Of a stretch of 64,000 nt of DNA, positions 32,090-44,089 are shown one piece after another (the stretch's first letter is position 1; every line of letters starts with the position of its first letter). Source of the DNA: Casuarina equisetifolia (lineage: Eukaryota; Streptophyta; Magnoliopsida; Fagales; Casuarinaceae); the NCBI GenBank assembly GCA_028551475.1, contig CM052354.1:31457258-31521257 (forward strand), in the 5' to 3' direction. Both the position numbers and the translations under genes were made by a program. The notes under the pieces were generated by a model, which was not told where the DNA came from, ran no database searches, and worked only from the letters and a program-made list of their open reading frames with translations.

Positions 32090-33200
32090 TATAAATACAA
32101 GGACTATTCGAAGTTCACAGTAGACAATGAATTCTACTTTTTTGGAGTGGTGGAAATGGATTTCACGAACCTACTAACTTACCAAACAATATTTGTAGAC
32201 TTCAAACACTGTAACAGCCGTGTCAAACACTTCTAATGGAAAAAAGGTCAAGATACTACTGGTGCAAAAGCAATGCGAAACCTCCCCATAATTGCACTAC
32301 AATTATTTTGCTTTTTCCGGCCCCACTTCAAAAGAATAGGACAACCTTGCCTCTGACGTGAAGGACAAAATAGCTATATATATGAATTGATACTACTTTC
32401 CTTACTTTGAAATTTCTTAGTTGTTAACACCATCATATTTATTCTACTCATCATTTAGACTCCAGATTGCAATTACTTTAGATATTCAATTAACTCGTCA
32501 AGCATCAATGCCTAAATGAAGAAAGTAAGCTAAATGAACCCCAATCGATATGGTTACTCTAGAACTCATCACCAAGCTTGTGATTCAGTTTACCTTACTA
32601 GCAGTGTCTGTCGTAAAATGATCCAGTATGAAGTTGTTCTGGAATTCTGCAAGGCAAGAGAGTTTGAGAGTAAGTTGGTGTGCGGATAAGGGTCATTGAA
32701 TTTGGCCCAAAAATCTCTAACTAATCTTAGTGTTTTCTTTTTTGAGATTTGTCAGTTGTTAATTACTTTGGCTTGATTGGATTTTTGATGGAATCAATTA
32801 CTGTGACTTAATTTTTTATTGAAAAAAAGTATTTAATTTATCTTTGTTGAAAAAAGAACATCTTATTTGTAATTTTTAATAAAATTCAACATCACATAAC
32901 CTGTTTGATATATCAAACCAACATACATTGATATAATACTACAATATTAAATGTAAATCTATTTCGAACAATTTCTTTTGTAATAGGATTTTATACTTGT
33001 AGAGAAAACTTGTTAATTGTATTTTCAAAGAGGGTAGCCAAAATTGGTCTGCCCTCATTTGGGTAATCATTTGATTCTATTTTTAATTCCAAATACTAAA
33101 AGGAAACCGTTTATTTTTTTCTTTAAATATACAATAAATTTATTCAATAGAATTCAAGCAAGATGATTAACTTTATACAAGTATTAGCAAAAAATATTGA
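32090..33200. repeat. T repeat copy 3 with its long flank
   Basis: Homologous to 58290-59140 over its length. The start has the plus-strand coding-like DYSKFTVDNEFYFFG. No gene is supported. Confidence 0.6.
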
Positions 33201-34690
33201 TATTATATGCAGGGCAGTTGCACAAGTACTTCATCGTGCTCATATATATTGTCGTGATGTACAGCCCTACAAAATTTGTAGCATTTATCCTATTGAAATA
33301 AGAGTTTTGATTAAATGCTAAAAGTAGATTAATTGACGGGCATTTGCTGCGAAACTGTTATTGTCACATTAAACTAAAATCCATTGGAGGCTGTTGCAAT
33401 AGGATAATAGGACAACTTAAGTTGAATCGCAGTCGTTTCAAGCCATTCTGACGCGCAACAAAGTTTCGGGACTCAGTCAACTTAAGTTGAAAGAAGGGCG
33501 AAAACAACTCGAAGGCGGAGGAGAAATACGGTTTTGATATTTTTGTGGAAGACAGAGCAGAGTCAGCTCTCGGATTCTCTTTGTGAGGCACGACTAACTT
33601 TTTGATCAAAGATTTTTCAAAACGAATCGGTGAATCAACTTTCAGCCTTGATTCCTCTTTATAGTCGGTAGATTTTTTTTTTAAAATGAAAATGTTAATT
33701 TACATTAATAAAAATTAGTGTATAAAAAAATAGGAATATTTCCTGATATTACAAAAATTACGAAAATTACAAAAATTAGAATTTAAAAACTTCAAAATTC
33801 ATTCAAAATGATATTTCCTTGTAAGAGTTTTATGTTTTTAACAATAAGTTTTATTTTGAATAATTTTTCTTACTTCAACTAATGAGATTAGAATATCAAT
33901 TATTTTATTTTAAAATTATTTTTTATTACTTTCAGTCTTTATACAATAAAAGTAAACTAAAAAAAAATTGTAAAAAGTTTTACTTGAGACTGCAGATTTT
34001 CGAACTCTCAACGGTAAGATTTTCAAACCTCCACGCCTGAGATAGAGTCTGTCCTAAGGTTTTTGAATAATTCCGATCCATAAAATTCCTCACATCATCT
34101 TCAATTCCATACCAAGTATTTTATGATATTAAAAAAATAGCATTAAATATGCTGCTAAAGTACATAACCATTACACAAAAAACAAAAAATAGACTGCCAT
34201 GAGTTTGGGTATCTGAATAATGATTAATATCAGGTAACAATAATTTTATTTTATTCTTTTTAAAAAAAAAAGAGAATATGCCTCGACTAATTTATAAAAC
34301 AAGATAAATTAATTATTGTATCTACCAAATTAGAAGTAAGTAGATTAATACATCTTAAGCCTAAAAAAGCTAACAATTATGTTTTTTTTTTAGCTGATGA
34401 AGACAATATAAACAAAAAGGAGGAAGAGTTCAATGATTAATCCAATTTGATTAGTTAAAAACTTGAGTTGACAAGAAGTTATGCATTTAATATTTTATAA
34501 CTAATTACTATAATCAATCCGACATATATTAACAAAACTTTTAAAAAGTTTTGTGTTAATTTGGTTCTTGAAATCTGCTTTAAATCTTTGAACCTTGATC
34601 TTCATATCTCTTAGTTAGCGTTATTCTTAATAAGTTGTAATAAGTTATTTAATTGCAAAAGCAATTCTAAGGTACGCAGGAGAAAATCCC
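33201..34690. other. Spacer with an unassigned minus-strand frame
   Basis: Mostly AT-rich with no homologue elsewhere in the window, except 34260-34680 (W-like). At 33364-33609 there is an 81-codon minus-strand frame rich in Ser, Lys and Arg (starting MIKKLVVPHKENPRAD) in locally less AT-rich DNA. It matches no family I know and may be chance or an exon scrap. Confidence 0.35.
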
Positions 34691-34959
34691 TCTGCCCAGA
34701 AGGGAAACGGAACATTCAGTGCCCCGGCTTGTTTGTACGTAAGGCTTGCTGTAAGACAAAATGAGGCCCTCTACGTATTTTACATTCTGCAGTCAATAAA
34801 TTTTAGCTCTAAGACTTCTCCTACGAGTTGCTTAGCTAGCTAATTTAGTGATGAGTTAATAAAAATTTTAATTTTGAATTCCGGGTTTGACACACATCTC
34901 ATAAAAAAAGTTATAACAATGGCAGACCTTTAATTTAATAACTAATAGCACCACCTATT

Positions 34960-35520
34960 CCAATCATTTCAAGACTTTAAAGCAAATCCTTTTCATTATG
35001 CCAATTTTAATAGCCAATAGCACCACCGAACCGAGCGTAAAGTGGTCAATGCTGAGTCACAGCGCCAGGAGATCATCATCAGCGAAATCCAAAACGTTGC
35101 AGCTTTTGATTCAGCGAGGTTGATTTAGTGAATCGAACCGAATTTCATACTCCCTTTTTTTCATCGTTTCTTTGGGTCTTTTGTTGCAGTAAGGTCCTTG
35201 AATTTGTAGTCCTTGAGGCCTCAGCTTCTCCCTTTGTGGAACTCTGGTTTATCTCCGGTCACCGACCACTCTTCGAAGCAGCCTCATCCTCTGGTAATCA
35301 TAAGGCCCGTTTGTTTCCCTGGAAAACAGGTTCCCGGAAAATATGCTTAAATTCGGACTGTTAATTAGCATATCCATCTTGGACGCGCATGTCTCTGTGG
35401 ATGCTGCTTGGATTTGGTACTTGCAATAGTCTCCTTTTATTCTACTGTTTCTATTTTTCAGAGTATCTTGTTGGAGTCTCTTTTTTTGCTTTCATTGATG
35501 TTATAAGTCAGTAAGCATAA
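34960..35520 (+). repeat. V element, copy 3
   Basis: Has the upstream block (AGCCAATAGCACCACCGAAC) and the presequence-like region with start codon changed (TAAGG) and a TAG, then the TTTCCCGGAAAA-like block. The terminal SAAFID exon-like block is mostly deleted. Confidence 0.5.
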
Positions 35521-35529
35521 TACTATAGT

Positions 35530-35940
35530 GGATTTATCAAAATGTCTTATCTTACCCTTTGTTCTAACGATAAATCATAAAATTGAATTATTATCTATTA
35601 AAAATGTAAGAGATTTTTTGGCATTATAATTCAATCACTAAATTCCTTTGAGTATAACATATATGTTATCCTTTTTTTCCTGAAATAAAAAAGATTCTTG
35701 AAAGGTTCAAATTCAAAGTTTTCAAATTTAAACAAAGTTTATGTGTTAAATCAGGATGAAAATTATTTTTTTTGTCAACAAAATATATATTGAAAATGGA
35801 TTTTTATTGTCACAAACAAGAACAAACCAACTAGTAAAATTCTATAGTGGTCTAATATATAATATAAAAAGAATAAAAAAGAAGAAAGATAGAGAAGAAA
35901 TTTCTGCACTAGTGAGCTATTCTGAAACCATGACTCTGGA
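35530..35940. repeat. X-like spacer
   Basis: AT-rich; matches 19600-19770 and 62770-63180. No gene. Confidence 0.5.
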
Positions 35941-35943
35941 AGC

Positions 35944-36273
35944 ATGAATGGAGGGCGACTGAGTGGACGTTATGTTGGAGGTCCACTGGAGATAATCTGC
36001 AAGTATAAACCATTCGCTCTGAACTTTGGTGACTTTCTTCTTCATATGCCAATCCATCTTCCTGCATTTGTATGCATGCATGACCATTTGATTACCAGTC
36101 TTGCATTCTCTCCATTGTCGTGTGCACATCCTGCGTTTCTTTATCAACTTAGAGACAATGCCCCCGAATATGCCGTACCAGAGCAACTAGTATTTCCTGT
36201 AATGTATGGGATTATAGCAAAGCTGATTAATGAGTCGTTGAAAGCGACGGCGAGTTGCTGGAAAAAGAAGTGA
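35944..36273 (+). CDS. U-family open frame, 109 codons, unrecognised
   Basis: The only intact copy of a repeated frame: MNGGRLSGRYVGGPLEI at the start, GDFLLHMPIHLPAFVCMHD, LITSLAFSPLSCAHPAFLYQ, then EYAVPEQLVF and GIIAKLINESLKATASCWKK to TGA. Copies at 12246-13620, 61150-62110 and 63190-63525 keep similar residues but are broken. GRYV(G/A)GPxEI and AKLINExxKxTA are the most constant parts. There is no signal peptide and no known domain. It may be an exon of a gene or of an element spread by the duplications. Whether it is translated is unknown. Confidence 0.35.
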   Translation: MNGGRLSGRYVGGPLEIICKYKPFALNFGDFLLHMPIHLPAFVCMHDHLITSLAFSPLSCAHPAFLYQLRDNAPEYAVPEQLVFPVMYGIIAKLINESLKATASCWKKK

Positions 36274-37735
36274 AAGACGGGCGAAAACCTCCGCCTTTTA
36301 AGGAAAGGGAAAATTAGGTGCCATGACTCGTACGTATGTTACTCTGTTCGAACCCTTCTATAGCAACATTGTGAAACATACATTGTGGAAATGTCCTGCC
36401 CACGCTTTGTGCCAAAGACTTAAATCAACCATCCTATTTTTTAGAAAAAGTAGATGGTGACACGCAAAGCAAGTCAATAATGATGGGGACGGGAGAAGTT
36501 TACGAGCCCAGCCACAAATACAGTCAAGGGCAACGACCCTTCCTACACGGCAACATGAGAGCGATAGGTGTCCTATTCCAACCTTAAATCGTCAGACCAA
36601 AACAAGGACCCCTCCATGCACTGAGAATCAGAGTGACTGAATTGTTTAAAAGTTTAAGTAGAAAATTAATTGGCATTTCAAGTATGGGATTGGTCACAGG
36701 TGTTGTTAGTTGAAGGTCTTGTTCCAGAGCTGTGGATCTTTTTGCCGATTTCGTTGGATGAGCATCAACACCTTGGAGCAGGTATTTGCCAACGGAAAAC
36801 TATTTAAGGACAAGCACGATACTGGCTGTCTTACTTAAGATATATATAATATGTAAAACATCTTGATAGATTTATAAGAAAAAAAATAACTTTTGCTGCA
36901 CCCAAACAATCTTTGGGAAAGGCCGCCTGAGGGGTTGACAGGGAAGGACTTGAGCTCCTCTCAAAGTCGATTTATGGAGGATGGCCTCCCAAGGCCCAAT
37001 TGCTAACAGATTTCTCAGTCCGATAGCTCTAGGCGTAAGTGGTTTGGTTTTTTAAGGTAGATTGCCGTGGAAGAATGTAAGCAGCTGTCCTTAGGAGAAG
37101 GATAGACAGGCAGACAATAATTGGACTTGTATGCTTAGGATTTGACCTTGCTAAATTTGTCCAGATGGGTGTTAGACAATGACTCTAGATTGAAGCCCAA
37201 TAGATGAGATTGTTCTAAGCCCATAATATATTGAGTTTTTACCCAATGTTGTTTTTCTATTTATATTATTTTAGGTTAGGCAAAAAATATACTGCGAAGA
37301 ATTTGAGTAGTGAAACACAACACTTAATAACTATGTCGCAATCGAATTATTTTTGCACACAAAGAAAAAAAAAAGATAGAAGGAGAATATGTTTTAATTG
37401 GTTTATAAAATGAAAGAAGGTAAACAAATACATCTTCAATTTAAAAGAGCTAACAATCATATTGTTTATAGTCAATGAACGCTTTGTGAACTAAAAAGTA
37501 AAATAGTTATATGATTAATCTTATTTGATTAGTAATTCAAAAAACTTGAATTGACAATATTTATAAGTTTAATATTTTTAACTAATATAGTAACCAATGT
37601 AATTTATGTTGAAATGACTTCAATTTTTTTTTTTATCCTTTCTTAGTTATTTTGTTTGTTAGGTTCTTGAAATCTATTTTATATCTTGCTCCCTGATTTT
37701 CAAATTTTTTACTGAACATTATTTTTGAGTCAGGA
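36274..37735. repeat. U downstream flank and X spacer, copy 2
   Basis: 36280-36850 matches 63530-64000. 37080-37735 matches 19800-20480. No gene. The right edge at about 37735 is a junction where DUF1218 intron sequence begins. Confidence 0.55.
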
Positions 37736-38875
37736 CCTTCAAGAAGAAGCAACAGTTGAGTCAGGACCTTCTACAAACTATACAAAATCTACCTTGGATT
37801 TCAATTATTTTACAAATTCCGGGTTCTACGTTAAGGTTCCGCCCCATCTCTAGAGACAACCGAAAGGAAAGAAAATTCTGTGGGCAGGCAAGAAGAAAAC
37901 ATAAGACAATCAATATGAACAAAAAAACAACCTGTTGTTTGCCCCACCTTCAAATTCACGCATAGGATGCTCTGTTTGTTCGGCCTTACTAGAAGCAGTG
38001 AAACTTAATGACCTTCTGAACATTTATTATTCTGTTCAACTTTTAAGATATGTTTCCTCCAAGTTAATGTTGATGTCAAATAGAATCACATCGTATTACG
38101 TCTCTTGTTGATGTTAAGAAAAGACTGGACGAGAGATTAAGTGTCAACACAGCCTCTTCTACGCATTATGCGATCAAGATATACTGGCTCAAGGTTCTCC
38201 CGAAAAAGCATAACTCAAGTTCGAAATAAATGACAGTCGAAAGGATTACATTCAGAAATTTGAGAGAAACAGAACTAAGAAAGGGGTCTTGATAGAAGGC
38301 TGTGCAAATAATTTAACACAGTGGTAAAGAAGGGGTCTTGAGGAGACAGTTTTGACATATTGCGTTGAATATTTCTAACCTAATCATTTACCTCGTCATG
38401 GCCAACACAGGGGAGGCGAAGTTCGGTGCCAAAGCCAGCCTAATCCTCTCAGCACTGAACTGAAGACATGCTTTATCACAGGTCCAGTCTTGAAGTTTAC
38501 AAATAGGTAGAGACAGAAAGACCTGGCTTTTAATTCCTATGGACCAAGCTTCAGGACATATATCATAATCAGGAAACCTGATTCAGCAACTGAGTTGTTT
38601 TCTTGGAGTGTTTTTGTTCTAGTTTTCGAAACCGGCGTACCTCATTTCAGCACATCCTAAAGCAGAGACACTGAACGAACTCAAACCATGACAAGACTTT
38701 TAACCAAAGCCTACAACCAACATGTTAAAGAAGAAACAGTTTCAAATTAGAAAACCAACAAATTGATGAGCAAGATAAACTCACCTTGATCCTTCTCTGC
38801 TCAGCAGCAAGAGCAAGAGCAGGGGCTATCAGAATGGAGATAAACAACTCGAACAGCAACAGCTTTCTAATCCAC
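37736..38875 (-). pseudogene. DUF1218 pseudogene, copy 5 (exon 1 and intron only)
   Basis: Exon 1 is about 38785-38875: RKLLLFELFISILIAP, then ALALAAEQRRIK at AAG|GTGAG. The normal start reads TGG; an in-frame ATG lies upstream at 38911-38913 but adds a Cys/Arg-rich, non-signal-like head. Intron 1 (38784 down to about 37745) aligns with copies 1 and 6, but exon 2 is gone: a short duplicated TGAGTCAGGACCTTC piece marks the break. Confidence 0.7.
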
Positions 38876-39959
38876 GCACGCCCGACACACACTATTCGCA
38901 CACTGTAACACATAAAGATAAAAGAATGTGGCGTTGGATGAAAAAAGAAAGGCAGAAGTAATACAACGGTTCTATGACATGATAATTAAAAAAAGTAAAA
39001 GTAAAAGTAAAAGAATTCACGTGTTTGCTTTAAGCGCGGGATGAGGAACAAGAGGACTCGTTGTAATTCCCCTTGCACACACCCTCTCCCATTGAATATA
39101 TCTCTAATTTCATCCCACTTAGAGGAGGGGAGGATTTAGTCAGAAAATACATCCTATTTGTATAAAGTCAGTAATCTTTGGAACTATAAAAGAAATTAAT
39201 GCCTTAACTTTCTTTAATGAAGAATTTGAGACATATAATTAGATTTTCACTCCATCATCTCTATTGTATAAAATCTTGCACTAGAGTTAGTGTAGTTAAA
39301 AGTTGTGTTTTGGATTGGGGGTTTAAGGTTTTTTATAATATCTTTTAAATTCTCTATAAAACATAATAATTTTTTAATGGATCATATAAAATTGGTACAT
39401 ATGATTTTATTATTGATAGAATCAATTATTATGACTGAATTTATATTGAAAAAAAATGTGTTGAAGTTGCTTATGTACAAAAATAATCATTTAATTTGTA
39501 ATCTAACAACTACCAAAAAGATTAGTGTTGATAATATATTAACTTTGAGTTGCATTTTTTATTTTGTATTTGTTTTGTTTTCACACTACACTGTAGTAAA
39601 CTTGAATATTACAATTTGAAGCACGGTACAACCTTGAAAATAAATAGTCAATCATTATGTCATAATTAAGAGAATCCCATTTTAAATTTAATTACTCAAT
39701 CATTATAAGCATGAATAAGTTGTAGAGTGTTTTTCTCAAATTAAATAAACAAACATTTCTTCATTTTTCTTTTTTTGTTTTTTTTTTGAAACATTTCTTT
39801 TGTTTTTTATTCCATAGTATTTGGTGAGAAATAAGAGTACTTTCTGACTATCTCAAACCAAGGCTAAGATGAATAGAAATATATATATATGATACTTTTC
39901 CAGATATATATATTTGGAAAAGTATCATATAAACTTATTGTCTTCATAGTTGCACGGGC
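38876..39959. repeat. Spacer between DUF1218 copy 5 and RLP-B
   Basis: Colinear with 2145-3315. No gene. It contains the hairpin listed separately. Confidence 0.6.
39887..39930. repeat. Perfect 16-bp inverted repeat
   Basis: ATATGATACTTTTCCA at 39887-39902 and its exact reverse complement at 39915-39930, loop of 12 AT-rich bases. The paralogous sites near 3210 and 47145 have only the right arm, so the left arm arose by local inverted duplication. It lies just past the 3' end of RLP-B. Confidence 0.9.
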
Positions 39960-41133
39960 ATACATTATTTACCTAGCAAGGTCTTACTGATTATGATTGC
40001 CTTTTGCATTGCTTCCAATTCATGCCTCTTGTTGCTTGCTGCCTAGTATAAATGTTGAAAACCAATCATACTTCTTTGTGATTCCAAGAACAAGTCCAAC
40101 AACAAATCCACATCCATATCCCATATCAACTACTTTCCAACTGAATTCAAATTGAGACATTCAAATTTGATTGTCTACAATGGTTGGAGGTTAGGAATGT
40201 GAGTGATCAAAATTTTCACATTTCTTTGATAAAGGGTTTCCACATAATCCAAAATTGTCGCTAAAGGAAATGTTTAGAAATGTACCAAATTGTTTTCCAA
40301 AAGGTATGAGCCTTATGAGATGATTTTAGGAAACACTAAAGAATTTAAGAAAGCTAAGTTACACAAGTTCAAAATGAATTGCACCAAATAACTTGTTTTG
40401 AGAAAGATCTAGTGATTCTAGTTTTGTTAAGTTTCCCAAAGAAGATGGTATATGACTTGTAAGAAAGTTATTTGAGGGGATAAGCAATTTTAGTCTTTTA
40501 AGATGTCCCATAACTTTTGAATTTCACCTTCAAATTTGTATCTGAGAGATCAACAGTGATAAAGAAATCTAAGATTTTTTTATATGCCATTTCATTGCCT
40601 TTGTTGGTAAATGTCATTAAGAAACTATACTCAAAATATTTGACAACTTCCATGTGCATTAAGCTTTCTTCATCAAGAATTTGCATGGCTTTCCAAGTTT
40701 TGAAGTATTAAGAAGGTAGCTAGCCTATAATGTTATGATGAGAAAGATCCATAATGTGTAAACTTGGGAAATCAAAAGGGATGTTAGAATTTCCTATTGT
40801 ACCATAAATTCTATTAGATTGCAAAATGAGAACCTTCAATTCAATTAGATCACCTAACTAGAAAGGGAAACTATCATTAACTTGATTGTCTCCCAAGTTA
40901 AGAACTTCAAGCTTAGTACAATTGGCCAATGACCTTGGTATAGGGCCCCATAATTGATTTTGGCTAAGATCAATTATCTTTAGTTGGTTTCCTTCAAAAA
41001 GTGATTGAGGAATTGTTCCATGAAAGTTATTCCTATGTAAATTTAGAACTAACAATAAGCCACTCAAGTTGGTTAAACATTAAGGAAGTAAGCCACTCAA
41101 ACTGATGTTTGACATATCAAGAGTAGTGATTAA
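39960..41133 (-). pseudogene. RLP-B, C-terminal remnant
   Basis: Corresponds to the last third of RLP-A: LVLNLHRNNFHGTIPQSLFE, IDLSQNQLWGPIPRSLANC, island (YSFLMTFTNKGNEMAY), last LRRs and a decayed membrane segment. It has stops (W-to-TAG near 40858, TAA near 40713) and frameshifts. The 5' side is cut inside an LRR at about 41133, directly joined to a DUF1218 exon 2 piece. Closest to RLP-A by eye. Confidence 0.88.
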
Positions 41134-41136
41134 ACC

Positions 41137-41306
41137 AAGAGTAGCCCACTTGGTCTCAAAACTTTCCTAGAGAATAAGCATCAGCTTGTCACCACTATCA
41201 GGATTTGGCTAGCCATTGGTAATAGGAATGATCCTACACCTCATCCGGTTGGGATGTCAGAATTACAAGCACAATAATATTGGTTTCCATTCTAAACTAG
41301 ATGGCT
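41137..41306 (-). pseudogene. Orphan DUF1218 exon 2
   Basis: Starts after a TGACAG acceptor at 41306 and keeps NQYYCA, SDIPTG, GSFLLPMASQILIVVTS-like residues with several stops. It is truncated at the junction with RLP-B. Its exon 1 is absent on the right, although intron sequence continues to about 42200. Confidence 0.75.
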
Positions 41307-42225
41307 CTGTCAGGAGAAGCAAAAGTTAAGTCAAGATCTTCCGAAGAGTATCAGAATCTACCTTTGTTACCATTTCTTTTAAAAATTCTGGGTTCGAAGT
41401 TTAGGTTCTGCCGGCAACAAAAGGAAAGAAAATTCTATGCGTAGGCCAAACACAGAACATGAACAATGAATGTGACAAGATAGTTGGAGAGAGACAGAAC
41501 CATGAAAGGGGTGTATTAGACTGTCCAAGTCATTTAACCGAGGGTAAGGAATGTTAGGAATTTCCCAACACAATTCCCTCACGGATCAAAGCACACATAC
41601 ACACATGCCAACACAAGAGATTTTAAAGGTTTAGACCAATAATGTCTTATTTCCTCTTTTTGCACTAAAAAAATTCAATTATTACAACTAAGATTTAATT
41701 ATTACAACTTTAGTCTTTTGATAGAGAAAGACTAAAAAACCCTTTCAACCTTAGCTTTATAATACTCTATAAATAACCCAACACTTAGTTATTAATATTA
41801 CTACTTAGGTTTTTTTATATTTTCCTAGGAATTACATAGACTCTTTTTTATAGACTTTCTAACTCCTATAGGTTGGTTCTCTAACTACTATGGGACACAC
41901 AATTCTTCTCATCTAATTTCTACAAGATTGGAACTCTTTTCTTTTCCAGTTTATGTAAGACATGGACTTTTAAATCATGCAAAACTCCTTTGAAAATACT
42001 AGGGGTGTATTAGACTGTCCAAGTCATTTATCTAAGGGTAAGGAAACGGTGGTTGACAAGACAGTTTTGACAATAAAGCATATGCTAAACCCAACATATT
42101 CTTCTCTGCACCCCATCAACCAACGGCATGCTTGTACAGAGATGCAATTGCACATACATACATCAAATAAATCGTTTTGTTTGTTCGTCTTGTTTTAGAA
42201 TAAGTAGCTGTTTTTGTTCTGAGTC
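41307..42225. repeat. DUF1218 intron remnant with a 450-bp insertion
   Basis: Intron 1 sequence like 925-1700. A stretch of about 43 bases beginning GGGTGTATTAGACTGTCCAA occurs at 41510-41552 and again at 42002-42044. Between them is about 450 bp absent from the other copies, beginning TGTTAGGAATTTCCCAACA. It resembles an LTR start, but no matching end or short target duplication was found. Confidence 0.55.
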
Positions 42226-42420
42226 ATAAACCTCCTGGGTGGCAGTCACGACCCAGTCGGGCTCTACAATTGTCCTAGCCAAGTCGAGATGGTTGGCTAA
42301 CCCAACTTGGTGAGGGTCTGGGTCTGATGAGATCCTTTCAGGTTCGGCCAGCCAGAGTTTTCCGTAGAAGCCAAAAGATTCAGGTAGCTCGCCTTTCTTT
42401 GTTGATGATTTGAAAGTTAG
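42226..42420. repeat. Z repeat, copy 2
   Basis: Matches 20880-21070 (CCTCCTGGGTGG, GCTAACCCAACTTGG-like blocks, CCAGAGTTTTCC). GC-richer than its surroundings. No frame is conserved. Confidence 0.6.
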
Positions 42421-44089
42421 TTTTGAGGTAACTCTTCATCTTTTGTAAGCTTCTGAGAAGAATTACCCCCAAACCATATACACTTTCCGTAACAACAATT
42501 ATGGTTGTACCAAGGAGAAGTTGAAATTCGCATCAGCAGTGTGACCTCCAAGGATTTGTCCTTCCTAAATTTATTATATAGATCAAACTATAATTCCATT
42601 AGTTCATCAAGATAACTCTATGACAATGGAAATAAAATAAAAATTAAATTATAATATTATATTAAAAAAATTAAATATGAGCTATAAATTATAAGAGAAT
42701 ATATTATTATATCATGTTTAAAATTCGAATAAAATGATAAAGAGTGTAAAGAAAGATATAATGAATTTTATCTTTGATTTGCATTTATACAAAAATAAAA
42801 CCCAAAATTAAAAATCTTATGAAAAGTTAAAATAAATACTTCCATACTATGATATAAATACATTTAACAAAATATTGAAAATCTTGCAATCTTTAACATT
42901 TATATCTTTTTAGTCTATATCTACTAGAATAGGCATACCATATTCTTCTTCAATTAAAGAAAAATCAAGAGTAATATTTAATTGGATGATTGTATAAGGA
43001 TAGATTTGACTTGAAAAAATTCAAGAAAATTACATCTGCTTAATCGTCCTTTATGAACAATCCAACTCTTATGTATATTCAACTCAACAACCAACTGGAA
43101 AGCAAAATAGCAGCTCCATCATAGCCAAAAGAGAATGCCGCCAGTTCTGACGTTCTGGCAGAGTTTCCAACCGGCTTCCTTTGTCTCTTTCTCCTGGACT
43201 TTGACAACTTGTCTTGACATTGTTACCTGATCCTGGAATGCCCGCAGCTAAGGTGCTTTTTCAGCTTGCACCAATGCCTCTGTTTCTTCTGAGGAAACTA
43301 AGCTCTCCTCCACCATGACGAAGATGTACCAAGGAGAGATAGATGTGACGCATAATTGTGATTATTGTCATGCCAGAGAGCCCCATGGGAGTCATAACCG
43401 ATTGCTATTTCATCTAATAATCTTAGTGTCACATCATGTGGATTGCCAATTTCTCTATTTTCTTTAGAGTTATTGCAAAATGGCAACCACAAAGAAAAGA
43501 GAGAAAAAATGAAAATGCTTAGAAAGCTTAATTTTATACCATATTATATTTTAAAAGTAATAAATTATTTTTTTATAAAGAGAATTTCTTAAAATGATGA
43601 AGTAACATAAAACTTATACCATATTATTTTTAACATAATTCCTAATTTCAAGGATGAGAAAATATTTTTTGTATGAATATTTATCTGAAAGTTAACAGAT
43701 ATTATACTTGAATCCAAGTGTTCATACCAAATTTAAGGAATATGCAATTTTTGTTTTCATAGCATTAAGGAATATGCAAATGTAAGGGAGTTGCAGTTGC
43801 CAACCTTGTGATTCACAAGCCTTCTAGGATGTCCTTCCAACCATGTGCAACTCAGGTAGATTGTAAAACCATGGAACAATGTGAATTGAAACTAAAACTA
43901 CTTCATCAACATCAATAAAGTGAATTCTAGAAGAAACATCACAGGGGTTCTCCTTTTTCATGGGCTATTAATTATCAAGATGTAAACAATTAGGCATCAC
44001 CTATGCAACAATCACAAACAATGCAAATGATTGTATATAATTAAAGATAAAATTATTTTTATGTCCATAAAGAAATTATATTTTTATTA
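42421..44089. other. Unique spacer between units 3 and 4
   Basis: Very AT-rich and without a copy elsewhere in the window, except a GC-richer island at 43090-43500. There a minus-strand frame reads MVEESLVSSEETEALVQAEK, then LRAFQDQ before a GTAACA, after one TAG. This is coiled-coil-like and could be an exon scrap of an unidentified gene. No gene is called. Confidence 0.35.

Noticed and set aside
41552..42000. Solo LTR
   Set aside because: The start TGTTAGGAATT is LTR-like, but there is no clear CA end and no 4-6 bp target duplication, so it is listed only as an insertion.
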